This document shows positions 31,088-54,400 of a DNA stretch of 64,000 bases, one piece after another. The stretch is taken from assembly GCA_030533445.1 (NCBI GenBank), contig CM060064.1, positions 6,307,879-6,371,878 of the forward strand. Direction: 5' to 3'. The translations under genes were made by a program, and so were the position numbers. Below the pieces are notes generated by a model. The model was given only the letters and a program-made list of their open reading frames with translations, had not been told where the DNA came from and did no database searches. Numbering within the stretch: the first letter of the stretch is position 1; every line of letters starts with the position of its first letter. This stretch comes from Cyprinodon diabolis. Lineage: Eukaryota; Chordata; Actinopteri; Cyprinodontiformes; Cyprinodontidae.

Positions 31088-34000
31088 GTAAAATACAGTA
31101 GCGGCTTTAAAAAGCGTCCGCGCTTTAACAGGTTTTAAACCTCACTTTTAGAAAACCGAGTAGATGAATAATTGACAGATAGAAGAAGCTCCATTGTGTG
31201 CGGGTTTTTAGGCAGGACTGGGTGTAGCGGGGACGCTCATCCAACTACAGAACAAAGGCTAGCTTAGCCTTCACCTTTACAGTCCGGGATGTGTCTAATG
31301 GCTGGGTTTTAACGTGAATATGAAAGGCGTGTCAGTTAAATGTAGGCTGAAGTCCCACTAAGGACAACCATTAAACGTGTTACCTGAAACTGCCGTAGAT
31401 AGAAGGAAAAATAAGGCTTGCTGGAAACGGTATTGTTTCACCGAATCGTCTTCAGTCAATATAATACATTTATCCCGCAGCTGTGAAGCTACACTTTTAA
31501 AAACACGCCCTCGTTGATGGCAAAGTATTTTATTGTAAACGATACGTTAGATATGAACGTAAAAAGCTGAATAAATATGACATTTCGGGCAGTCAGTCGG
31601 GCCACTCTTTATAAATTATTAATTAGCCGTAGAAATGGGATAAGTGTTTCACGGTTATATCGTTTATAAAAGCTGTCAAGCTTCTGTTTCAGGAAATAGT
31701 TGGCGCCATTCTAGAAACTAGTCGGTCACGCGGGCCTAGCTTTAGCCCTGCTGCCGTTCTTAAACCGGGCTTTTCACGCCCAGAATCTCCGATTTACGAC
31801 TTAACACCAGCCGCAGCTTTGCTTTGTGTTCTGTCAGGACATATTGCTTTATTTTCCCTTTTAAAGATTCAGACGAACTTTTGGTATTTTAGTTTCCGCC
31901 TGGGAGGCGAGCCACAGGTACAGGGATGGGTGTGGTGCGAGGAAAGGAGGGGGCCACATTCACTGCGAAGCCTCGCTGAACACACTGATTGCAACATTCT
32001 GCTTTTTCTGCTCCTTCAAACGGGCTTTCGAGCATGAATGTTGGTGTTAGCTGGGTTTTTTTTTTTTTTTAAGAAATGGTGCATGGCACAACAATGTGAA
32101 ATTTAAAAGTCCTCACAGCAGCCTTTCAAATATAAGTTTTATCTCTAGAAACTTACAGCTCTATATGAATGTAAAAAAGTTTAACCAGCCTATTTAACAC
32201 AAATACCATAACTCTTCAGTGTTTTTATTTTAATTGATGCTGGTGAAGATTCTCAGTCATCCAGCTCATAGTCATTCCAAAAAAAAAAAGAAAATTAAAA
32301 ACAATCCACTGGACTTTGTTTCAAAGGTTGAAGATGTTTTGCTTCCCATCCAGGAAGCTTTTTCAATTCAAATGTCAGAAATAGCTTTGACTTTGAGGTT
32401 TTATACAGTAAACCTCGAACCCAACACTATTTCTGACATTTGAATTGAAAAAGCTTCCTGGATGGGAAGCAAAACATCTTCAAATTTGGAAACAAAGTCC
32501 AGGGGATTGTTTTTAAAAATATATTTTAGTTGATATTTCACTACATTTTAAGGTGTTTTGAAAAAAGAAAGATCACTAATTTAAAAAACTTGTAATGCAG
32601 CACCATTATTAGGCATGCAGAACTTTAAAGATTATAACTGCAATGAGATTCTTTCAAAATAATTTTACTCACCAGGAAAATCATCCATGCTTTTAAGTTG
32701 GAAAAATTTCCAGGAAGTGGACATCAGAGCAAATTTACTGTGCATTTTTAGTAAATTTAGTAAATTTGTTATCTCTAACATTTACCTCACCATATAGTCA
32801 TTTTCTTATCTAAAAGTGAGATTGGCTTCTTTAAGTTGCAAAAAATTTCAAATCTACAACTGAACCCTCAAAGGCAGCTAAATGATGATGTGACAGCTTT
32901 TTTTTCTTTCCATGTAGCGGTGGATGGCCCAAGAAAATAGCAGTCGTCACAGGTACGCTGCCAGCCTGTTCGTGTTCAAACTGTTGCTCTTCTTGCCCAC
33001 ATCGTTAAGGAATTTAACACGTTTCCTTCTGGTTGGAACATGGGGAACATAATCTTTTAATAACCCATTACCAGGGAACCTGCTGTGAGAATCTGGAGGT
33101 TTATTCATTTTTTTTTTTATCAAGTTCTGCATTTTGCTGATATATTTGCTTTAATTTTAAAACTTGTGATGGTTCAACAATATAGAAATTTGGCTGCAAA
33201 CCTGTGAGTTTTTTGTAAAATGGTGCTGATAGGAATTATCTTGAGTAGTTCTTATTATTCATTTTAAGCCATTAAAAAACACCCACCCTTGAAAGTCCTT
33301 GAAATTCTATTAGAAAAAAAGTTGTAAATGTCACAAAAACTGTCTGTAATTGTTTTTTGTTTGCTAAGCCATGGATTCTAGTGTTTCCTGTACACAGCTG
33401 ATGTGCTTGTAACGCGGCCGGCATCATTGCGTGCATTCTTCTTGTGGTTGAATTGCCAAATTACATTGAATTGGTCATCAATCTGACCCGTAATAGGCTG
33501 CCTGGAAAATTCTTATTTCAGGACATATGGCTTTCCAAATGTGGCTTTCAAAGGATGGAGAACATTTTGAACCTTTTAAAACATTTCTATGTATAGTAGA
33601 GATGAATTTCTACTCTCCTTTTAATAGTTCCAAGTCCAACAATTTCTGTGCCTTTTTACTTTTCATCAAATTTACATACTACTAAGATTGTTTAGCCATG
33701 CTCACAATTCCTTGTCCTGATTGGAATGTTTATGAACTGGGAAACTGTAGCTACTGATGGCAGGAGGTCAATGCTGCCACATGTGGGCCTTGAATTGGAG
33801 GAAATGGTTCTGGAAAGTCTTTAAAAGTGCTTGAATATTATGTTAACTGATGTGTGGAAACCCTGATATCTGTATTTGGTTGCCTCGATATACCCTTAAA
33901 TATGGATATTCCAATATACCCTAAGGTGCAATTTTTACATGATTGCTATTTTAATGAAGAAAATCAAAGATTTAAATATATTGATCATGACAGTTGATGC

Positions 34001-34788
34001 GTTTTTGCTTTTCTCTAATATCGTTTGGAAAATTATGGTGGTTATTTTGCTCTGGACACAATCAAGCTACGGGGGGGATTTTGTTCCATTATTGTTACAA
34101 GCAAAGAATGTGCTTTGTAAATGGAAATTTGAGAGGGGGAAAAATGCGATACAAATATGAAATTTTTTAAAAGCTTGTATAAAAAAAGGTTTAAAGAGAT
34201 TCAGATTTCTTTTTTCAAATTAGATTTAAAAAAGCTTACATTTGAATTTAAATTTAAAATTTGTTTTTTTTTTGTTCAAATTGGTGTTTATAGAGGTTTT
34301 TGTGAGTAGTAATTGTTTCAAATGAGTTTTTAAAAAAATCCCAGTTCACTTTAAGTTTGGTACAAACGCATTGAGCAATAGTGTTGTTGCTAAACTTCAT
34401 CCAAATCTCGCCCCTAGAAGTGAAGAGAATATGATCGTGAAAAAGAGCAAACGTCTGAAAAATAGACATTTTTTTTGTAGTTGATTAGTTTTTGGATCCT
34501 TAGTGAGAAAATGTAACGTGGGGGGGTAAAACTAATGTTTTTGACAAAACATTTGACGTTTCGTTTCTGAATTGCATTCTTTTTTTCAAATTTGTCTTGA
34601 AAAATAGTGTTTTTTGTTGTTTTTTTTTACTGGACATTGGAACAACATTTACTCATATCAGCCTGCTCATGTTCTGATAACTGGCAGAAGCCAGTGCTAC
34701 ACTTCAGTACTTGTGTTTTAGTGTTTTTTTTTTAATAATATCCTATTCTTTTGCCATTGCTTGACTTTGTGCTCCATTTGTGCCCTAG
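31088..34788 (+). other. ywhaz: ywhaz intron 1
   Basis: About 3.7 kb between the noncoding exon and the ATG exon. Apart from the foldback repeat at 32236-32516 it is AT-rich with no exon-like ORF. The acceptor is a pyrimidine-rich GTGCCCTAG ending at 34788. Confidence 0.6.
32236..32516. repeat. Foldback repeat with ~90 bp inverted arms
   Basis: The arm at about 32303-32392 is followed, after a roughly 35-bp spacer, by its near-perfect reverse complement at about 32427-32516. Paired landmarks are GCTTCCCATCCAGGAAGC against GCTTCCTGGATGGGAAGC, and TCAAATGTCAGAAATAG against CTATTTCTGACATTTGA. Single-arm relatives lie at 38553-38805, 39188-39315 and 55756-55890. Confidence 0.85.
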
Positions 34789-34797
34789 TGAGCAGTC

Positions 34798-41035
<6,238 letters not shown>

Positions 41036-41930
41036 GCCTCACCCCCCCTCCCTGTCATCCCGTCTGCCTGACATCGTCCAAAGTCCTCTTTTGGTTTTGT
41101 TTTTGATCAGCATTTTGACCACCTCATTCATAACATCCAGCTCAATCCTTTTCTTTCTCCATCCATGTCTCTGCTCATCTCACTGTACTGGGTTTGCTGT
41201 TTTTCTGCAGTAACTGCAAACAAACAGCGGGGGCGTTAGTGTTGATGGGAAGGTTCATGTCTGTTTGTATTTCTTGCTGACCTTTTCTGGGTTAAATCAA
41301 GCTTTTTTTTTTTAAGGTATTCTATTGTTGAGACGTGCAGCGAGTGGTTTTTAACACCAACAATGAGTTCAGCCTGCGTGTATCCTACTCTATAAAGGTG
41401 CTGTTTGTAAGCAGCACCGTTACAACCAATCAAACAAGCTGCCTGCTCACACCTGACTTGGTAGAAGAGGAATTGCAGCGAAGGTAGACTCAGTGGTGAC
41501 ATAATGGGGAGCGCTGGTGATGAAGGGCCAGATTTTACACAGGTTACATTCCATATAATGTCGGTTATCAACCTTCTACTGTCCTTTTTGTTTTTTTGTT
41601 GGGGGGGGCTATTTTTGTACGTCTATGTATTCATTACGAGGTTTAGAACATTTAAAAAGACAAGAGCACAAGCTTGTACTGTTGCTGTTTTTTATGAGCA
41701 CCTCAGTAAGTATGAAAAATCCCACTTTTTATATAAAGTGAAAATGAGTTTCTTGTTTTCAAAACTTGCATACATCTGATTAAAGGCTAGTCTGGAGAAG
41801 TCAGGCTGTTGATGGATGGTTAGCTTTGTCTGTCTTTGGATTTTTTTTGTACTGACCACTTGAGCATAACTGTTTTTTTGGGGTAATGCATAATTACATT
41901 TAAGTGAAATAAACCATTTAAAAGGTTCAA
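41036..41930 (+). other. ywhaz: ywhaz 3' UTR
   Basis: Noncoding sequence from the TGA to the AATAAA at 41908-41913. It has a T-rich centre and several ATTTA-like motifs. Its length assumes use of that signal. Confidence 0.6.
41908..41913 (+). terminator. Poly(A) signal AATAAA, likely ywhaz
   Basis: Canonical hexamer about 870 nt past the stop codon, with a TTTTTTT-rich downstream element near 41938. Confidence 0.6.
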
Positions 41931-42959
41931 CTTGTCCTTTTTTTCTCCCTTAGAAGTATCTTAGTCCTTCTAGTACCACTCGTTCAGACTTGAAAGTTGG
42001 GTTTTGCTAATCAAGCATAAACTTGGTAATCTTTTAAAGCAAAATTGCCTGCAAGAAAATTTTTTGTTTTTATAAGACCAAAGATTATTAGATTAAGTTT
42101 TGATGCTAAAATATTCTCTTCCCGTCTTCATTAGTAACTAAGACCATTTAAAAGCATGACTCCCAGCCTGTTGCTGTGAAACATGAAAACGTTCACTTGT
42201 CGGCTGTAGTATACTTCTAAAAAATAGTTTTTGCTTTTTTTTTGCGCCGCAGGGAAGTCTACTGAACTGTAGCTTGGGTGTGGTTCCCACTCCCACAGCA
42301 GATTCCACGCAGGAATCTTGTCTGCTCTGTACTTTTATGACAGAATGCACCATTTAACCTGCTAATGTCTGTGTCCCTTTACAGCCAGTCAACTCTTCAC
42401 TCTTAATTAAAATTTATGAATTTTTATTTAGACAAAATGAAACAAAATAGGATTTACATAGTTTAAAGTTGTTGTTTTTTTAAAGAATTCAAGTTGTATA
42501 GAAAAGGAGGGGTGTTTGTTGTGATTTAGCACCCCCTAGAGTTATATGGTAGTATTATAGAGGGGTTTACATCCTTTCTACCTCTAGAAGTGGGGAAAAG
42601 CATTGGTTAACCATAAGATAACTGTAGACATGGATAATCAGATGGCTGATGGGTATAATGTCGATAGGGATATCGGGGTTAAAAAGTTCCCAAAGAGCCA
42701 GGTTTGAAGTCGGTATGGAAGGATTTGTTTCATAAAGCTTGGAGCTCAAACAGGTGCACAAATTAGATTTAATCTAAGATGTATGTTGGCAGAGATCCTT
42801 CTTCATTAGAATACATGATTGAGTGTGGCTTGAGTCCCAGTGCAATAGATATATAAATGCACATCTACATAAATACCCTGTGCAATAACCAGTATATATT
42901 TACAAAGGTGCATGGGGTATATACAGTGCATCCGCACACACAAATATATATACAATATA

Positions 42960-43720
42960 CAGTCATGGCCAAAGGTTTTGAGAATGATTCAAATGTTAAT
43001 ATTTACAAAGTCTAACACATGCAGTCATCATTGCACTGCACAAAAATAGCCTAACAGGAAAGAGAATCGCAGCTAGAAAGATTGCACCTCAGTCAACAAT
43101 CTATGGCAGCATCAAGAAGTTTAAGGAGAGAGGTTCCATTGTTGCCAAAAAGGCTCCAGGGCACCCAAGGAAGACCAACAAGCACCAGGACCGTCTCTTA
43201 AGTGTTTCAGCTGTGGGATCGAATGGGGTTGCTTCTCAGCCAATGGAGTCGGCTCTTTACAGTCTTACCTAAAAACACAGCCATGAATAAAGAATAGTAC
43301 CAGAATGTCCTCCGAGAGCAACTTCTCCCAACCGTCCAAGACGGTTTGGTGATGAACAATGCCTTTTCCAGCATGATGGAGCACCTTGCCATAAAGCAAA
43401 GGTGATATCTAACTGGCTCAGGGAACAAAACATTGAGAGTTTGGGTCCATGGCCTGGAAACTCCCCTGATCTTAATCCCATTGAAGCTGATTGAGAGCAT
43501 GCCAGGGAGAATTGCAGAGGTCCTGAAGAAGACGGGTCAACACTGCAAATATTGACTTGCTGCATTAACTCATTCTCTCATTAAAAGCTTTTGTTACTCG
43601 TATGATTGCAATTGTATTTCTGTATGTGATGATGTGACATACACACATCAAAACCAGAGGGCAGCAGATCATATGAAAATATAATATTTGTGTCATTCTC
43701 AATACTTTTGGCCATGCCTG
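42960..43720 (+). mobile_element. Internally deleted Tc1-family element, 761 bp
   Basis: The ends CAGTCATGGCCAAA and TTTGGCCATGCCTG are flanked by TA (42958-42959 and 43721-43722). It aligns with the longer copy at 45663-47209 but lacks three blocks: roughly 340 bp after AAGTCTA, roughly 336 bp after GGGATC (joined to TTGCTTCTCAGCC), and roughly 125 bp after CCCATTGAA. Transposase reading is destroyed. Confidence 0.9.
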
Positions 43721-44220
43721 TATATATAATATATACATTTCTTCCTTTGGCACCATAATCTTGTGTAAATCAATTTTCAATGTTTTATTAGCCAAAAGAA
43801 AATTATTCTGATAAACAGAAATAAAGGTTTGAAAGTGTGTTATTGACATAAAAGTGTTTTATTCAAACAAGTCCTCAGGTGGTAGACCATGACTAAGTCG
43901 CTGTAGTAAAGGGAAAGCATTAACATGACCTGAATTTAATAAATAATTGATTTGCTGTACCATGTCTGATGCAGAGCAGCAGAGAGAACATTTATAAGGT
44001 CATTTCCTACCAGACACTAACCTGTTGGTGCCCTTTATAGAAATGTTAATTGAGCCCAGGATAAATTATGAAGCAGTTTAGAGGCTCAGAGTTTGGTTCA
44101 TAAACTGGATCCATACCATTTTTTTTATTTTTATTTTTTTTTATGCATGGAATCTGTAAAACATTTATTTTTCTAGCTCTTTTATTGTCATTACACTGTC
44201 ACATGTAAAGAGCAAAGAAA

Positions 44221-44385
44221 TTCAGTGGGGAGCAGTGGGCTGCCGTCGTGCGGCGCCTGGGGAGCAGTGTGGGGTTAAGGGTCTTGCTCAGGGACCCAGA
44301 GTGACAGTCTGTGCTAGTGGGGCTCAAACTCAGAACCTCAGGATTCCAAGCTCTATAGCCAAACCAGTAGACCGCCACTAAATTT
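44221..44385 (+). repeat. 'GGGAGCAGTGGGCTGCC' dispersed repeat, copy 2
   Basis: It shares GGGGAGCAGTGGGCTGCC, TTAAGGGTCTTGCTCAGGGA and CAGAACCTCAGGATTCCAAG with 6256-6470 and with the disrupted copy at 45024. It is useful as the uninterrupted reference for that copy. Confidence 0.75.
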
Positions 44386-45662
44386 ACAAATCAGGTATTG
44401 ATGCTGATTTATTTAAGTGGCCGCTGACAGTTTTGAAATGTTTAAGAAAGAAAATACTGTCTCCAACTGCAGTGGAGGTTGGTTGTTCATATAAGCTGCC
44501 AGGATTTGAAGTATTAAAGATGGATTAGTGGAGTGCAGTCATGGGAAGAAGAGCACACACACCCCTTCAAGCCCTTTGTGTCACAGCATGATAAAAAATG
44601 TCAATCTTTGAAAACAGACAATACTCTAAGAAACTGCAGATCTCTACAGACCATAGTTATGTAAAAGACTTATATACAGAGTGTATACAAAATGAAAATC
44701 GCTTAGTACAGAATTTTAGACAGTAAATGATCATTTCCATTCCATAAAATGCAGCAAAAGGTCAAGAAAATTTGAAAACTAAATACAACCGGCTTTTGAA
44801 AAAGCTGCTAGAAGATAATTTACAAAGAACATGGCTGGTCTTTAGTTTTACAAAAAGCAGAATCTCAAAGTTTTCTTAGAAATGAGCAACAGATCAGGTC
44901 AGACCCGTTCTACATGTAGGGGAGCAACATTCACCGCTAAAGTCACAACTGTTATGTTTCATCCTTTCCGTTATGGCCACACATTTCTACACTCAATGCT
45001 TTTGGTCACATTTCCTGATAATAATAACTGAACTTTATTGATCTCACATTGGAGAAAATTACCTCTGCATTTAACCCATCCCCTTGGAGGGCAGTGGGCT
45101 GCCATCGTGCGGCGCCCGGGGAGCAGTGTGGGGTATATTCACTTTACTAAAAATGATTCAGAGCGCAGAAACATTTAAACCAAAACAACATAAACAAGAG
45201 GAGAAAACTTTTTTAAATTTAAGGGTCTTTCTCAGAGAGCCAGAGTGGCAGTCTGTGGGAATGGGACTCGAGCTCAGAACCTAAGGATTAGGGGTGTAAA
45301 TCACACCCATCATGGCGATCCAATTCAGTATCAATTTCCTGAACAAACAATTCAATTATTTTCGATACTCAAGAATACACCACGACACGATTCAATTAAT
45401 TGGTTAATTTTTTGTTTTACCTTCAAGACTAGACAATGTTTCAGATTTGAAATAAATGAAAGCTGTAATATTGGTTTGAATTTTATTTGAAAAACAACAG
45501 CAAATAACAAAAGTAGCAAAGTTGTACTCTACCTATGCCTATGAAAACCTCTGAAAAATAATAATTCATCTGTGTTTATAAAATTCTGAAAGGCCTTGCA
45601 TCAAAAAATATTTCAATGGGTGCATAAGTGTACCACCAGCTTAGGTAACAAAAATACACCTA

Positions 45663-47209
45663 CAGTCATGGTCAAAAGTTTTGAGAATGATTTAAATGTT
45701 AATATTTACAAAGTCTACTGCTTCAGTTTTTATAACGGCAATTTGCATATATTCCAGAATGTTATAAAGAGTGATCAGCGTAACAGCAATTAATTGCAAA
45801 GTCAGTATTTGTCTAGAAAATGTTGCTTTATTCCCCAAAACACATTTCAACGTTATTGCAGCCCTGCCTTAAAAGGACCAGCTAACATTGTTTCAGTGAT
45901 TGCTCCATTAACACAGGTGTGGGTGGTGATGAGGACAGGGCTGGAGATCAATCTGTCATGATTAAGTCAGAATGACACCGCTGGACACTTTAAAAAGAGG
46001 CTGGTGCTTGGCATAATTGTTTCTCTTCTGTGAACCAAGGTTATCTCTAAAGAAACACGTGCAGTCATCATTGCACTGCACAAAAATGGCCGAACAGGAA
46101 AGAGAATTGCAGCTAGAAAGATTCCACCTCAGTCAACAATCTATGGCAGCATCAAGGACTTCAAGGAGAGGTTCCATTGTTGCCAAAAAGGCTCCAGGGT
46201 GCCCAAGATAGACCAGCAAGCGCCAGGACCGTCTCTTAAAAGTGTTTCAGCTGCGGGATCAGGCTACCAGCAGTGCAGAGCTTGCTCAGGAATGGCAGCA
46301 GGCAGGTGTGAGTGCATCTGCACGCACTGTGAGGCGGAGACTCTTGGAGCAAGGCCTGGTCTTAAGGAGGGCAGCAAAGAAGCCACTTCTCTCCAGGAAA
46401 AACATCAGGGACAGACTGATATTCTGCAAAAGGTACAGGGAGTGGACTGCTGAGGACTGGGGTAAAGTCATTTTCTCTGATCCTTACTGATTGTTTGGGA
46501 CGTCTGGAAAACCGCTTGTTGGGAGAAGACGAGGTGAGCGCTACCACCAGTCTTGTCTCATGCCAACTGTAAAGCATCCTGAAACCATTCATGTTCTTCT
46601 CAGCCAAAGGAGTTGGCTCTCTCACAGTCTTACCTAGAAACACAGCCATGAATGAAGAATGGTACCAGAATGTCCTCCGAGAGCAACTTATCCCAACCGT
46701 CCAAGAGCAGTTTGGTGATGAACAATGCCTTTTTCAGCATGATGGAGCACCTTGCCATAAAGCAAAGGTGATATCTAACTGGCTCAGGGAACAAAACATT
46801 GAGAGTTTGGGTCCATGGCCTGGAAACTCCCCTGATCTTAATCCCATTGAAAACTTGTGGTCAATCATCAAGAGATGGGTGGACAAACGAAAACATAGGA
46901 ATTATGACAAAATGCAAGCATTGATTGTGCAAGAATGGACTGCTATCAGTCAGGATTTGGTCCAGAAGTTGATTGAGAGCATGCCAGGGAGAACTGCAGA
47001 GGTCCTGAAGAAGAGGGGTCAACACTGCAAATATTGACTTGCTGCATTAACTCATTCTATTGCATTAAAAGCTTTTGTTACTCATATGGTTGCAATTGTA
47101 TTTCTGTATGTGATGAAAACATCTGACATACACACATGAAAACCAGAGGGCAGCAGATCATGTGAAAATATAATATTTGTGTCATTCTCAGTACTTTTGA
47201 CCATGACTG
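45663..47209 (+). mobile_element. Tc1-family transposon, 1547 bp
   Basis: The ends CAGTCATGGTCAAAAG and TTTTGACCATGACTG are flanked by TA (45661-45662 and 47210-47211). It has the full-length layout, with a decayed plus-strand transposase. It is the same family as 42960-43720. Confidence 0.93.
46050..47037 (+). pseudogene. Tc1 transposase, frameshifted and interrupted
   Basis: The readable N-terminal part (TRAVIIALHKNGRTGKRIAA) ends at a frameshift near 46168, where this copy lacks two bases that the 42960 copy keeps. The middle part (46242-46490) contains the second helix-turn-helix region (SASARTVRRRLLEQG) and DRLIFCKRYREWTAEDWG, but stops just after IFSD, the first catalytic aspartate. 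The C-terminal part (46591-47037) has the second and third catalytic blocks (CLFQHDGAPCHKAK, GNSPDLNPIENLW) and ends VLKKRGQHCKY. Not functional. Confidence 0.9.
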
Positions 47210-47620
47210 TATACTAAACCAGAGCACAGGAGTCAGGATTATGTCCAGGAGCAAATTGATAAAAATAGAATGGAGGGAAAAACATCGTGAATGGATACTC
47301 TTTTTGAAATGTCCATGCATTGGATCGTCGGCTGTTGGACCGATGCATCGATACAAAAACCCTTATTATTTACACCCTACTAAGGATTCCAAGCTATATG
47401 CCCTAACCACTAAGCCACCACCCTTTTTTCCTATTTATGTTTTATTATAATGATTTGATCTGATTCTAAAAAAGTAGAGAGACAGCTTAAAACGTCTTGA
47501 CTTGGCTATAGTTCTAATTTTCTGAAAAACTTAATTTCCGTTTTTTTTAATGACTGGAAGCTCACATTTAATTCAAGTTCTTTACAACGAACCACATCGT
47601 TGTCCTCGTAAAAGCTAAAA

Positions 47621-53913
<6,293 letters not shown>

Positions 53914-54025
53914 GGTATGCACGAGCGATTGATCAATTGCACGCTTTTAAGAGCCGCTTCATTCTTAGCATCATCTTAAATCCTTTGCTTCTAATTATTT
54001 ATGCCGTTGTTCTTTTTTCTTGCAG

Positions 54026-54400
54026 CTCGAGCATTTTGAAACCTGCTTCACCGATGGAAAAAGAGAAAAAAAACTTAAACATCGAAAAACCTAAAACTCA
54101 GAAAACATTGCAAAATGATAAATTATTTCTTAAAAAAAAATACAAAAACGATTGAATCTGCCAGGTCTAGAGATGGTTTGACTAGACCTTGATCATAAAG
54201 AAAAAAATAGTTTAAAAAAAATAGCAAAATAGATAAAAATTGAAAATTGTTATAAAATTGAATGCATTCCTCTGTTTTATGTCATTTTACTGTCAGTGCT
54301 CAACTTGTCAGCAATATCAGGAAAGTGATTGCTGAGCATTTTGGGGCAATTAGTATTGCAAACTACTGGCTATAATAAAACGTCATTCAAAAATATGTAC
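54026..54400 (+). other. pabpc1: pabpc1 3' UTR exon, A-rich
   Basis: The exon begins after TTTCTTGCAG. From about 54056 to 54250 it is strikingly A-rich, with several runs of 6-9 A separated by short other bases. The AATAAA at 54374-54379 should end the transcript. Confidence 0.7.
54374..54379 (+). terminator. Poly(A) signal AATAAA, pabpc1
   Basis: Canonical hexamer followed by a GT-rich element (TTGGTTTGTGTTT) about 20 nt downstream. Confidence 0.75.

Larger units (their letters stand above)
45289..47379. mobile_element. hAT-type element carrying a nested Tc1 insertion
   Basis: The ends TAGGGGTGTAAAT and ATTTACACCCTA are inverted repeats (one base gap). Identical octamers CTAAGGAT flank them (45281-45288 and 47380-47387). 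Subtracting the Tc1 at 45663-47209 leaves about 540 bp without transposase, so it is a miniature hAT. It landed in the repeat described above and was later hit by the Tc1. Confidence 0.88.
45024..47432 (+). repeat. 'GGGAGCAGTGGGCTGCC' dispersed repeat, copy 3, split by insertions
   Basis: The left part (45024-45288) and right part (47380-47432, AAGGATTCCAAGC onward) together match the 44221-44385 copy. The break is filled by the hAT element at 45289-47379. A second interruption of about 88 bp (about 45135-45221) lies between GTGTGGGG and AAGGGTC compared with the intact copy. Confidence 0.8.
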
